Of a DNA stretch of 64,000 nucleotides, positions 49,741-57,976 are shown one piece after another. Within the stretch, counting starts at the first letter, position 1. Every line of letters starts with the position of its first letter. Both the position numbers and the translations under genes were made by a program. Below the pieces are notes generated by a model. That model was not told where the DNA came from. It worked only from the letters and a program-made list of their open reading frames with translations, and did not search any database. The DNA comes from Streptomyces sp. CB01373. Its GTDB lineage: Bacteria; Actinomycetota; Actinomycetes; Streptomycetales; Streptomycetaceae. Location of the stretch: contig NZ_NNBK01000017.1 of the NCBI RefSeq assembly GCF_002803075.1, positions 124,001 through 188,000 on the forward strand. The letters run 5' to 3'.

Positions 49741-50172
49741 ATGAACGAAGACGAGCTTCCGCCCGACGGCCGGGCCGTGGAGGTTTATCTCGATCTGCTC
49801 CGCGTCCGGATGCCCGAACAGGACTACGAACTGCTGCTCGACGTCGTCGACCCGGTTCTGCGGGCCATCGACGAACGAGGCGTGCCCTCCGCGGACTTCC
49901 CGCTGGAGGGCGCCCAGGCGCAAGGCCTTCCCCAGGAGATACGGGACGAGGCCGCACTGGTCATCGCGACCGCCGTCACCGGCAGGCTGGACAACGAGCT
50001 GGTCGTCCTCGACATCGAGGAGACCGGCCCGGTCCGGGTGGTCACCGACGCGGCGACCGCCGCCGACCCGGCGCGCCTGACCGAGATCGCGGACTACATC
50101 CGCGACCGGCACCGGGAGACCGAGGAGCTGCGGGGCATCGCCGAAGCCAGCGACCTGCCCACCGACTTCTGA
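49741..50172 (+). CDS. hypothetical acidic protein
   Basis: A 143-residue acidic protein, not recognised: VEVYLDLLRVRMPEQDYELLLDVVDPVLRAIDERGVPSADFPLEGAQAQG, DEAALVIATAVTGRLDNELVVLDIEETGPVRVVTD and a helical tail IADYIRDRHRETEELRGI. No signal, span or named motif. ATG at 49741 has ACGGAGCC directly upstream; an earlier in-frame GTG has no site. It follows the sigma gene on the same strand by 89 bases and ends in a very strong bidirectional hairpin; it may be part of the sigma transcription unit. Confidence 0.7.
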   Translation: MNEDELPPDGRAVEVYLDLLRVRMPEQDYELLLDVVDPVLRAIDERGVPSADFPLEGAQAQGLPQEIRDEAALVIATAVTGRLDNELVVLDIEETGPVRVVTDAATAADPARLTEIADYIRDRHRETEELRGIAEASDLPTDF

Positions 50173-50174
50173 CC

Positions 50175-50213
50175 GCGGTGACGGGCCGGGGCACTGCCCC
50201 GGCCCGTCACCGC
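50175..50213. terminator. very strong bidirectional hairpin terminator
   Basis: GCGGTGACGGGCCGGGGC (50175-50192), three-base loop ACT, and its exact complement (50196-50213): an 18-bp perfect stem between the convergent hypothetical and FUSC genes, overlapping the last codons of the latter. No U-tract. Confidence 0.85.
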
Positions 50214-52459
50214 GCCGGTTTCGACACCGGGACGTCCAGCGGACGGGCCAGGCCCACGACCGCCTCGTCCAGGCGCTGGAGATGCCGCAGCACCCGGTCG
50301 GTGATGCGCCCGTAGCGGGGGACGCCGGGCGCCCCGTCCGGCTCCAGCAACGAGGCGATGCTCGGACCCCGCTCGACCTCCGCGGTGGCGGACTCCTCGG
50401 CCACGTGCACACGGATGGTCTCGATGTTGCGGGTGATCCGCGCACAGGCCTGGCGCAGCCGGGGATCCGCGGCTATCGACGGATGCGTGGGCAGCAGCTC
50501 CGCGGTCGCCGCCAGCGACCGCGCGTGGTAGGCGCAGGTCTCCAGCAGCGCCACGACGTACTGGGCGGTGTTCCGCCGGGCCCGCAGCGGAGTGATCGGA
50601 TGCGTCAGCGGCTGCGTGGCCGCCCGCAGGTCGCCCAGCGCCTGGTCCAGTTCGCGCGCCCGGTCCAGCAGATCGCCCGCCGGACCGCCGCTGAGCTGCT
50701 CGACGGCCACGGCCGTCACGTCCGTCAGCCGCTCCAGCACCCGGCCGAGCAGCTCGTTCGTACGGCCGTGGGTGTGCACCGGGAGGACCAGCGCGGCCGC
50801 GATGATGCCGCAGGCCGCCCCCAGCGCCGTCTCCTCCACACGCAGCACGAGCACCGCCGCGCTGTACCTGTGCAGCAGCGTGTACAGCAGCCCCAGCGCC
50901 GCGGTGACGAAGAACGACATCAGCGTGTACGACAGCGGGGCCGTGTAGAACATCGCGAAGACGAACAGCAGCACCAGGGCCAGCGCCGTCCACGTGTGCG
51001 GCCCGACCAGCCCCGCCAGCACGATCCCGGCCACCACGCCGAGCACGGTGCCCACCAGACGCCGGTAGCCCTTGACCAGGATCTCGCCCGTCGACGAGGT
51101 GTTGATGAAGACGATCCAGCAGGTCAGCACCGCCCAGTACCAGCGCTGGCTGGAGAGGAACTCGCCGCCGACGATCGCCAGCGACGAGCCCACCGCGACC
51201 TGCACGGCCGCCCGCGTGGTGGGCCGCCGCCACCCGGTCGGGGCCTGCTCCTCCCGCTCCACCTCCTCGGCGCCCTCGATGGCGGCGCTCTCCGCGTCCA
51301 GCTCTTCCCTGGAGCGGACCGTCGCCGGCGCGTCGTCGGACTCGTCCTGCGGGCCGTCCAGCGCGATCCGCAGACCCATCACGGCCCGCGCGGTCTCGCC
51401 GATACCGCGGAAGACGTCCTGCACGGCGGGCGAGGCGGGCGGCAGGTTCTCCTCGTCCCGGTAGCCGAGGAGCCGGTTGCGCACATGCGCCAGCGCGGTC
51501 CCGCCGCCCTCCCCGACGGGCCGCAGCACGAGCATCGCCAGCGCCGCCAGGTCGCGGCGCAGCGTCTCGGTCGCCTCGTCCCGCACCGGCAGCCGGCCGC
51601 TGGAGGGCACGGACGCGCCGGGCAGGTGCAGGGTGAGCGTGTCGGTCCGCTCGGCGCTGCGGGCGTTCAGCAGAAGCAGCCCCAGCCGCTCGGCGGCGAT
51701 CTCGGCGTCCGCGATCCGCCGCTGCACCAGCCGCGCCACGGCCTCGTCGGAGGTGCCGTCCGCCAGCCGCGACTGGATCATCATGGCCGTGTCGTGCAGC
51801 CGGGCCGTGCCCAGGCGCACCGCCTCCACGACCTTCTCCACCTCGTCCGGACCGGCGTCCAGCAGCTCAAGCTGCGCCGTCACCAGCTGCGCGAGCCGCA
51901 CCCGGAACGCCTCGCGCAGGCGTTGCAGGACGCCCGCAGGCGTCTCGTACACGATCACGAACCGGACGAGGGCGCTGGAGCCGAACGCGACCGCGATGAC
52001 GCCGTAGAGCCCGGGCAGCGCCGACGCGGTGGCGCCGACGAACAGGGACATGAAGTAGAGCTGGAAGCCGATCAGGCCGAGCGCGTTGCCCCGGTCGCCG
52101 AACCGGCGACTGTAGACCGCGCAGAAGATCAGTACGACGAAGAAGACATCCCCGGCCACCACGAGCGGGTTGAGCAGCGCGCCCAGCGACACGGACACCA
52201 GCGCCACCGGAAGCCCGAGGGCGAGCGTGACCGCCTGCTGCGAGCGCTGCTTCTCCCGGATGGCGAAGGTGGCCGCCATCGACGCGATCGCCCCGGCCAC
52301 CAGATGCGTCACGGGCACGCGCAGCGCGCCGAGTACGGCCAGTGTCAGCGCGATCGAGCCCGCCGTCCGCGATCCGGCCGCCAGCCGCAGCAGGCCGGGA
52401 TCGGACGCCGCGAAGCGATCACGCAGCCGCGACCGGACCGGCCTCTGTGCTGCTCCCAC
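50207..52459 (-). CDS. FUSC-family membrane protein (aromatic acid exporter-like)
   Basis: A 750-residue inner-membrane protein of the fusaric-acid-resistance-like (FUSC) superfamily. Two clusters of spans, about residues 27-165 (LAVLGALRVPVTHLVAGAIASMAATF onward) and 405-540 (AVQVAVGSSLAIVGGEFLSS onward), are separated by a long cytoplasmic helical region and followed by another cytoplasmic domain with helices (RTNELLGRVLERLTDVTAVAVEQLS). The second cluster RWYWAVLTCWIVFINTSSTGEILVKGYRRLVGTVLGVVAGIVLAG is the FUSC hallmark. GTG at 52459 has GGAGGG ten bases upstream; the frame runs a little further. Substrate unknown; probable efflux or permeability role. It ends at the terminator shared with the convergent gene. 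Confidence 0.9.
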   Translation of the reverse strand: MGAAQRPVRSRLRDRFAASDPGLLRLAAGSRTAGSIALTLAVLGALRVPVTHLVAGAIASMAATFAIREKQRSQQAVTLALGLPVALVSVSLGALLNPLVVAGDVFFVVLIFCAVYSRRFGDRGNALGLIGFQLYFMSLFVGATASALPGLYGVIAVAFGSSALVRFVIVYETPAGVLQRLREAFRVRLAQLVTAQLELLDAGPDEVEKVVEAVRLGTARLHDTAMMIQSRLADGTSDEAVARLVQRRIADAEIAAERLGLLLLNARSAERTDTLTLHLPGASVPSSGRLPVRDEATETLRRDLAALAMLVLRPVGEGGGTALAHVRNRLLGYRDEENLPPASPAVQDVFRGIGETARAVMGLRIALDGPQDESDDAPATVRSREELDAESAAIEGAEEVEREEQAPTGWRRPTTRAAVQVAVGSSLAIVGGEFLSSQRWYWAVLTCWIVFINTSSTGEILVKGYRRLVGTVLGVVAGIVLAGLVGPHTWTALALVLLFVFAMFYTAPLSYTLMSFFVTAALGLLYTLLHRYSAAVLVLRVEETALGAACGIIAAALVLPVHTHGRTNELLGRVLERLTDVTAVAVEQLSGGPAGDLLDRARELDQALGDLRAATQPLTHPITPLRARRNTAQYVVALLETCAYHARSLAATAELLPTHPSIAADPRLRQACARITRNIETIRVHVAEESATAEVERGPSIASLLEPDGAPGVPRYGRITDRVLRHLQRLDEAVVGLARPLDVPVSKPAR

Positions 52460-52600
52460 GCCGCCGCACCCTCCCGTTTCGCGTCCCCGTCTCCCGTCAT
52501 GATCCGCCCGACCAGCATGGCACGCCACGGCCGGACCGCCCGTCGCGGCCCGGCCGCGCCCGACGGGAGGAGCCCCCGCCCCGGCGTCCGTCCCCCGGTG

Positions 52601-53965
52601 TCACATCTGCCGGGGGCGGGCCCCCTCGACGTGCTCCCGCACCTGCTCGGGCGTCATGTACGCGTCGGTGTACTCGAAGTCCTTCAGCTTTGCGGCCCTG
52701 CGGGCCTGGAATCCGGTGCGGACGAAATCGTCCCCGGCGACCGCGTTGAGCAGCCAGTTGGTCGCGACCCTGGTCTTGGCGACGTTCGTGCGCAGCGCCC
52801 CCAGGTGGTAGCCGCGGGCCACGGCCTGGGCCGGGACACCGCGCAGTTCCACGCCGAGCGGTTTGGAGACCGCGTCCGCGCCACCGAGGTCGACGACGAG
52901 TCCCAGGTCCTTGTGCTCGTACGGCCGCAGGGGCTGTCCTTGCAGGGTCGCGATGAGGTTCTCCGCGACCCGCCGGCCCTGCCGCGTGGCATGCTGCGCG
53001 GTCGGCGGGCACACCGCGCCGCCGCCCTTGCTCAGGTCGGGTACTGCGGCGGAGTCCCCGAGCGCGAACACCCCGTCGTGGCCGGGCAGGCACATCTCGG
53101 CGGTCACGGCGAGCCGGCCCCTCACCGTCTCCGCGCCGAGGGTCGCGATGAGCGGGCTGGCCACCACGCCCGCGGTCCAGATCAGGGTGTGGGTCGGCAC
53201 CACCCGGCCGTCGGTGAAGGTGACCTCCTCCGGCCCGGCCTTCGCGATGGACACCCCGAGCGAGATCTCGATGCCCCGGCGGCGCAGCACCTCCTGGGCG
53301 CTGCGGCCCAGCTTGTCGCCCAGTTCCGGCATCAGCTTCGGCGCGATGTCGATCAGGTGCCACTTGATCAGGGCCGGGTTCAGCCGCGGATAGCGCTTGA
53401 CGGCGGCGTGCGTGAGGCGCTGCAGGCACGCCGCGGTCTCGGTGCCGGCGTACCCGCCGCCGACCACCACGAACTGCAGCCGCGAGGCGCGCTCTGCGGG
53501 GTCCTCGCTGGCGTCGGCGAGGTCGAGCTGGGTGATGACGTGGTCGCGGATGTAGGCGGCCTCGGCCAGCGTCTTCATGCCGAAGGCGTGATCGAGGAGC
53601 CCCGGGATGTCGAAGGTGCGGGTGACGCTGCCGGGGGCCAGTACGAGGTAGTCGTACGGCTCGTCGACGACGCGGTCGGTCAGCGTCCGCACGACGCACA
53701 CCTTCGCCTTCAGGTCCACGCCGACGGCGCCGCCCGGAATGATCCGGGTGCGGTACTTCTTGCTGCGGCGCAGGGAGATGGCGACCGACTGGGGCGTCAG
53801 CACCCCTGAGGCGACCTGGGGCAGCAGCGGCAGATAGAGCTGATAGGACTGCGGCGTCACGAGGGTGATGTCCGCATCGCTGGGAGAGAGCCTGCGCTCC
53901 AGACGGCGCACGCACGCCACTCCGGCGAAGCCTGCGCCGACCACCAGGATCCTGGGTCGTGTCAC
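52601..53965 (-). CDS. type II NADH dehydrogenase-like FAD-dependent oxidoreductase
   Basis: A 454-residue flavoprotein with two nucleotide-binding motifs: PRILVVGAGFAGVACVRRLERRL for FAD and QFVVVGGGYAGTETAACLQRL for NAD(P) (about residue 165). YQLYLPLLPQVASGVLTPQSVAI, GSVTRTFDIPGLLDHAFGMKTLAEAAYIRDHV and GVFALGDSAAVPDLSKGGGAVCPPTAQHATRQGRRVAENL are typical NDH-2 segments. Carboxy end KLKDFEYTDAYMTPEQVREHVEGA lacks an obvious membrane-anchoring helix but NDH-2 enzymes are monotopic. GTG at 53965 with AAGGGATG upstream. It would pass electrons from NADH to menaquinone without pumping protons; in this neighbourhood it could feed cytochrome bd. Confidence 0.9.
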   Translation of the reverse strand: MTRPRILVVGAGFAGVACVRRLERRLSPSDADITLVTPQSYQLYLPLLPQVASGVLTPQSVAISLRRSKKYRTRIIPGGAVGVDLKAKVCVVRTLTDRVVDEPYDYLVLAPGSVTRTFDIPGLLDHAFGMKTLAEAAYIRDHVITQLDLADASEDPAERASRLQFVVVGGGYAGTETAACLQRLTHAAVKRYPRLNPALIKWHLIDIAPKLMPELGDKLGRSAQEVLRRRGIEISLGVSIAKAGPEEVTFTDGRVVPTHTLIWTAGVVASPLIATLGAETVRGRLAVTAEMCLPGHDGVFALGDSAAVPDLSKGGGAVCPPTAQHATRQGRRVAENLIATLQGQPLRPYEHKDLGLVVDLGGADAVSKPLGVELRGVPAQAVARGYHLGALRTNVAKTRVATNWLLNAVAGDDFVRTGFQARRAAKLKDFEYTDAYMTPEQVREHVEGARPRQM

Positions 53966-54197
53966 GATGTTTCATCCCTTCTGCGGGGCTCCGGGCGGCT
54001 GCATCGACGTCCTTGCGTCTGCCCGGGGACGGCTGCTTCGCACCTCACCGGTCCATCGGGTCCATCCCGTCCGTCGAGCACCACGATGCCCCCACCGGGC
54101 CGCGTGCGCACCGGACGCCGCTGTCCCCGCGGCCCGGAGCGCGTCCGGACGGCGGGGCCGCCCCGGCGGGTTCCCTGGATCCGCTGTCCCATGGGTC

Positions 54198-54237
54198 GTT
54201 CGGGCGTCCGGGCGTTCGGGCGTCCGGGCGTTCGGGC
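54198..54237. repeat. 16-bp direct tandem repeat, 2.5 copies
   Basis: GTTCGGGCGTCCGGGC occurs exactly at 54198-54213 and 54214-54229, followed by a half copy to 54237. It lies between the NDH-2-like gene and the phosphatase gene, just past the stop of the latter. No function known; it may mark replication slippage in a noncoding region. Confidence 0.85.
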
Positions 54238-54256
54238 GGGCCCGCGCCGCGCGGTG

Positions 54257-56032
54257 CTACCGCAGGTGGTCCACGCCCGCCGGGATCCGGTCCGGATCGC
54301 CTCCGGCCGCGCTGTCGATGTGGCACAGCAGGAGGCAGACGTCGTCGTCACGTTCGGAGTCGCTCAGCAGCGGGCCGAGGAGGCGGTCCGCCGAGCCGTC
54401 CAGGTCGGCGTCCAGCGCGGCCGGGTCGAACGCGCCCAGCGCGGTGGCGAGGCGGTCGATGCCGGGGTCGATGCCCAGCGCCCGCCGCTCCACGAGGCCG
54501 TCCGTGTACAGGGCCAGGGTCGCGCCGGGGGAGAGGCGCACCGTGTGGTCCTCTATCTCCTGCCGCAGCGGGATGCCGAGCATGGCGCCCGGCTTGGCGT
54601 CCAGGACGTGCACCCGGCCGTCCGGCAGGCGCAGCACCGGTGGCGGATGGCCGGCGGCGGCCCAGGTGACCGTGGGGTCGTCCGGGCTGAAACGGGCGAT
54701 GACCGCGGTCGCGAACAGGTCGGGCTGCAAGTGGTGCAGGAACACGTGCAGGCGGGTCAGCAGCCGGCCCGGGCTGCCGCCGTCGACGGCGTAGGCGCGC
54801 AGCGCGGTGCGGAGCTGGCTCATCATCACGGCGGCGTGCAGGCCGTGGCCGGTGACGTCGCCGATGACGGTGATCAGGCTCCCGTCGGGCTGCCGGAAGG
54901 CGTCGTACCAGTCCCCGCCGATGTTCAGCCCGTGCGTGGCCGGCAGATAGCGCGCGGCCAGGCGCAGGCCCGGTGTGGTGGGCAGGTCGGTGAGCAGGGC
55001 GCGCTGCAGCGTCTCGGCGATGTCGCGGTTGTGCTCGAAGCGGCGCGCGTTGTCGAGGGCGACGCTCGCCCGCCGGGCCAGCTCGATCAGCATGACCGCG
55101 TCGTCGGGGTCCCAGCGGGCGCCGGGCGGCGTCAGGGTCAGCACACCGAGCGGTGTCCGCCGCGCGAGCAGCGGGACGCACAGCAGGGGCCGGCCGGGGT
55201 CGAGCGCCGAGGGCGGCTGGTCGTCGACGCCCGGCAGGTCACCGGGGTGGTCGGCCGCGTACTGCGGGCGGCCGGTACGGGCCGCGAGCACCGCGGCCGC
55301 CGGATGCGGGGCGGGCCGGTGCCGGTCGCCCTCGTGGTCGAACAGCCATACGTCGACACGGTCGGCGTACCGGGGTACGAGCAGGCCCGGCAGCCGCCGC
55401 AGGATCTCCTCGTGGTTCAGCGAGGTCGTCAGCAGCGTGCTGGCGTCGGCCAGGAACCGCAGTCTGCGGCGGGCCTCCTCGGCCTCGGTGCGCGCGGCGC
55501 GTTCGGCCGCGAACGCCTCTCGCTGAGCCCGCCAGGCGGTGTCCAGATCGGCGTGCAGGGCCAGGACTCCCTGGTTGGTCTGATGCAGCTCCTCCCGATG
55601 GAAGGCGACCAGGTCCTCCTGCTCCGCGAGTCTCTCCAGAACCACCGCCGTGTCCTCGTCGGCCCCGAGCAGCGCCTCGGCCAGAGCAGCCGCGTCGTCG
55701 CCCACCTCCGGTTCTGGCTCCGGCTCCGGCGAAACCCCGGCCCCTGGGCAGAGGACAGACATCCGCCACGCCGGCTTCCCACCGCCCTGCGGGTCATGGA
55801 CCGGCGCGACTGTGATGCGGAGGGTGCCTGCGTCCACGTCCGCGTCCGGGACCTGGAGGGTGACCGTCCAGGTGCCGCCCTTGGCCACGCAGTGGCGCAG
55901 ATGGGTGCCGAGGGCGGTGGTCAGACGGGTGCGTTCGAGCGGGGGGACGCCGTACGCCGCCGCCGTGCGGGCCGTGGCGATACGGGCCCGGGCGGCGTCG
56001 GTGGCGGTGCTGATCTGCCAGGTGCGCGTCAT
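54257..56032 (-). CDS. GAF-domain PP2C-type (SpoIIE/RsbU-like) protein phosphatase
   Basis: A 591-residue phosphatase that ends the stressosome operon. The N-terminal 110 residues resemble an ATP-binding regulatory fragment (ARTAAAYGVPPLERTRLTTALGTHLRH). A Gln/Glu-rich coiled stretch (about 125-195) precedes a GAF domain (TSLNHEEILRRLPGLLVPRYADRVDVWLFDHEGD..., about 200-350), then the PP2C/SpoIIE core: ARYLPATHGLNIGGDWYDAFRQPDGS, GDVTGHGLHAAVMMSQLRTALRAYA, ATLALYTDGLVERR and DDDVCLLLCHI supply the metal-binding Asp residues. It should dephosphorylate a STAS-domain antagonist to free a sigma factor. ATG at 56032 overlaps the upstream stop (ATGA). Confidence 0.93.
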   Translation of the reverse strand: MTRTWQISTATDAARARIATARTAAAYGVPPLERTRLTTALGTHLRHCVAKGGTWTVTLQVPDADVDAGTLRITVAPVHDPQGGGKPAWRMSVLCPGAGVSPEPEPEPEVGDDAAALAEALLGADEDTAVVLERLAEQEDLVAFHREELHQTNQGVLALHADLDTAWRAQREAFAAERAARTEAEEARRRLRFLADASTLLTTSLNHEEILRRLPGLLVPRYADRVDVWLFDHEGDRHRPAPHPAAAVLAARTGRPQYAADHPGDLPGVDDQPPSALDPGRPLLCVPLLARRTPLGVLTLTPPGARWDPDDAVMLIELARRASVALDNARRFEHNRDIAETLQRALLTDLPTTPGLRLAARYLPATHGLNIGGDWYDAFRQPDGSLITVIGDVTGHGLHAAVMMSQLRTALRAYAVDGGSPGRLLTRLHVFLHHLQPDLFATAVIARFSPDDPTVTWAAAGHPPPVLRLPDGRVHVLDAKPGAMLGIPLRQEIEDHTVRLSPGATLALYTDGLVERRALGIDPGIDRLATALGAFDPAALDADLDGSADRLLGPLLSDSERDDDVCLLLCHIDSAAGGDPDRIPAGVDHLR

Positions 56033-57117
56033 GGGCGGTCCGGCGGGGCGGGGGTCAGGACGGCCACGGTGGTGTCGTCCCGGACCGGGCTGGCGGAGCT
56101 GCCGGTGTCACGCACGGTCAGGGCGGCCGTCACCGCGGGGTCGGCCGCCGTGGGCAGAGCGGCCGCGCCGGGCGGTGCCCACCGGCTGGGCAGGCCGTCG
56201 CTGTGCAGGACGAGCAGGCGGTCGGCAGCCCAGGCCACCTCGGTCTCGGGCAGCGTCGTGGGCCGGTGCACGCCGACGATGCCCGGCCGCGACAGCAGGT
56301 GGCGCCAGGTGTCGCCCTCGCGCAGCCGGGCCCCGACGTTGCCGATCCCGCAGAAGCGCAGCCGCCCGGCCCGCAGATCCAGTTGGGCCACGGCGACGGC
56401 CGCGCCCCGGGTGCCGCGCAGCGCCGTGTCGAGCCGCCGGAGCAGCTCGGTCGGTGTGAGACGGGCCGAGCGGTGCAGGGTCTCGACCGCCGCCGACGAG
56501 GCGCGGGCCGCCTCCCGGCCGTGCCCGAGGCCGTCCGCCAGCATGAGGGTCACCTGCTCCCCGGCGCCCGCCCAGGACCAGGCGTCACCCGAGTACTCCG
56601 CCCCGGCGTACGGGACGGTGACGCCGCCCGCCCGCACCGCCCCCGTATATGGGAGGGCGGCATCGTCGGCCCGGACCGCCCCGGGCCGGGGCGCGGTGGC
56701 GCCCACCCGGGCGAGCGCCACCGTGCCCCGGCCGACGACGCTGTGCAGGTGGAACTCGTCGGCCGCGCGGCGGCAGGTGCCGAGCCCGGCCCCGAGCGAG
56801 CCGCTGGTCGAGAACCCGTCGCGCCGGGCGGCGGCGACGTCGGGGATGCCGGGACCGTGGTCGACCGCCGTCATCTGCACCACCGGCGCCGGATCGCCGT
56901 GACCGCACGGAGCGCTCGGCGGGGGCACGACCTCGACCAGGAGCCGCCCGTCCTCGGCGTACTTCAGCAGGTTGGTGGCGAGTTCGGTCGCCACCAGCGC
57001 CGCGGCGGCCGTGCGGGACTCGCCGAGGCCGGCCAGCGCGGCCGCCTCCTCGGCGGCGACCCGCGCGTCGCGCACCCGGGTCGAGTCGGGCACCGGAACC
57101 TCCCAGACGCGCGGCAT
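56029..57117 (-). CDS. fusion of RsbT-like ATPase and PP2C phosphatase (RsbX-like)
   Basis: A 362-residue two-domain regulator. Residues about 1-150 are a GHKL ATPase of the RsbT kind, with AALVATELATNLLKYAEDGRLL (N-box), AVDHGPGIPD (Asp-x-Gly) and STSGSLGAGLGTCRRAADEFHLHS (G2 region). Residues about 155-360 are a short PP2C-type phosphatase (QVTLMLADGLGHGREAARASSAAVETLH, RFCGIGNVGARLREGDTW, LLVLHSDGLPSRW, RDDTTVAVL). In Bacillus RsbX, a stand-alone phosphatase, resets RsbR/RsbS; here the kinase and phosphatase modules are on one chain. The start overlaps the upstream stop by one base (TGATG) and the stop overlaps the next ATG (ATGA). Confidence 0.9.
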   Translation of the reverse strand: MPRVWEVPVPDSTRVRDARVAAEEAAALAGLGESRTAAAALVATELATNLLKYAEDGRLLVEVVPPPSAPCGHGDPAPVVQMTAVDHGPGIPDVAAARRDGFSTSGSLGAGLGTCRRAADEFHLHSVVGRGTVALARVGATAPRPGAVRADDAALPYTGAVRAGGVTVPYAGAEYSGDAWSWAGAGEQVTLMLADGLGHGREAARASSAAVETLHRSARLTPTELLRRLDTALRGTRGAAVAVAQLDLRAGRLRFCGIGNVGARLREGDTWRHLLSRPGIVGVHRPTTLPETEVAWAADRLLVLHSDGLPSRWAPPGAAALPTAADPAVTAALTVRDTGSSASPVRDDTTVAVLTPAPPDRP

Positions 57118-57557
57118 CAGGCTCCCTCGTACGGCCGCACCGGCCGGGTCGCCCAGGAGGTGACGGTGACGGTGGTGCCGGCGCCCGGGGTGCTGTCGAT
57201 CGCGAACTCGTGCACCAGCCGGCGGGCGCCGCCCAGGCCCATGCCGAGGCCGTCGCCGGAGGTGTAGCCGTCGCTGAGCGCCCGCTCCAGGTCCGTGATG
57301 CCGGGCCCCTCGTCGCTGAACGCCAGCCGGAGCCCGTGCACCTGCCCGTCGACCACGTGGGACGCCTGCATCTGCCCGCCCCCGCCGTGCACCAGCGTGT
57401 TGCGCGCCAGCTCGCTGGCCGCGGTGACCAGCTTCGTCTGGCCGACCAGGCCGAAGCCGAGCCGCCCGGCCGCCTGGCGCACATGCTGCCGTACCCACAC
57501 CAGGTCCATGTCCGACCGGATCGGCAGGCAGACCTCGACGCCCGCTGCTGTCTCCAT
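57117..57557 (-). CDS. rsbT: RsbT-type anti-sigma regulatory kinase
   Basis: A 146-residue GHKL-type serine/threonine kinase. It has SDMDLVWVRQHVRQAAGRLGFGLVGQTKLVTAASELARNTLVHGGGG (N-box SELARNTL), LRLAFSDEGPGITDLERALSDGY, and DGLGMGLGGARRLVHEFAIDSTPGAGTTVTV as Gly-rich lid. These strings match RsbT, which binds RsbS/RsbR in the stressosome and, when they are phosphorylated, leaves to activate an RsbU phosphatase. The start overlaps the stop of rsbS by one base (TGATG), and its own stop does the same with the next gene. Confidence 0.94.
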   Translation of the reverse strand: METAAGVEVCLPIRSDMDLVWVRQHVRQAAGRLGFGLVGQTKLVTAASELARNTLVHGGGGQMQASHVVDGQVHGLRLAFSDEGPGITDLERALSDGYTSGDGLGMGLGGARRLVHEFAIDSTPGAGTTVTVTSWATRPVRPYEGA

Positions 57558-57976
57558 CACCGGCTCCCCGCCTGTGCGCCGCCGGGGCGCGGCGGCGTGG
57601 GCCGGGCGGTGACGAGCCGCAGTGCGTCCTCGGCGGTGAGCGCGGTCCGCAGCCCGGGCAGGGTCAGACCCAGTTCGACCATGGTGATCGCCACCGCCGG
57701 ACGCATCCCGGCCACCACGGTCTGCGCGGCCAGCAGCCTGGCCTTGGCCGCGATCTCGGCCAGCACCCGGCCGAGGAAGGAGTCGACGATCTCCACTCCG
57801 GAGACGTCGATGACCACCCCCGTGGCCGCGTGGTGGGCGATGGCCTCGCCGATGTCCTGCTGGAGCTGTTCGGCGGTGCTGTCGTACAGATCGCCCTGGA
57901 GCGTGACCAGGAGTACGTCGCCGAGTCTGAGTACCGGCACCTGCCCCGAGCCGGGCGTGGGGAGACGGTCGGTCAC
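57557..57976 (-). CDS. rsbS: RsbS-type STAS-domain stressosome protein
   Basis: A 139-residue STAS protein. VPVLRLGDVLLVTLQGDLYDSTAEQLQQDIGEAIAHHAATGVVIDVSGVEIVDSFLGRVLAEIAAKARLLAAQTVVAGMRPAVAITMVELGLTL is the RsbS core; the phospho-acceptor Ser is in VEIVDSFLGR (about residue 66). RsbS forms the stressosome scaffold with RsbR and sequesters RsbT. GTG at 57976 overlaps the RsbR stop by four bases. The C-terminal tail (ARPTPPRPGGAQAGSR) is low-complexity. Confidence 0.95.
   Translation of the reverse strand: MTDRLPTPGSGQVPVLRLGDVLLVTLQGDLYDSTAEQLQQDIGEAIAHHAATGVVIDVSGVEIVDSFLGRVLAEIAAKARLLAAQTVVAGMRPAVAITMVELGLTLPGLRTALTAEDALRLVTARPTPPRPGGAQAGSR

Noticed and set aside
54198..54237. Possible CRISPR-like array
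   Set aside because: Repeats of 16 bp are directly tandem with no spacers, so it is a simple tandem repeat.
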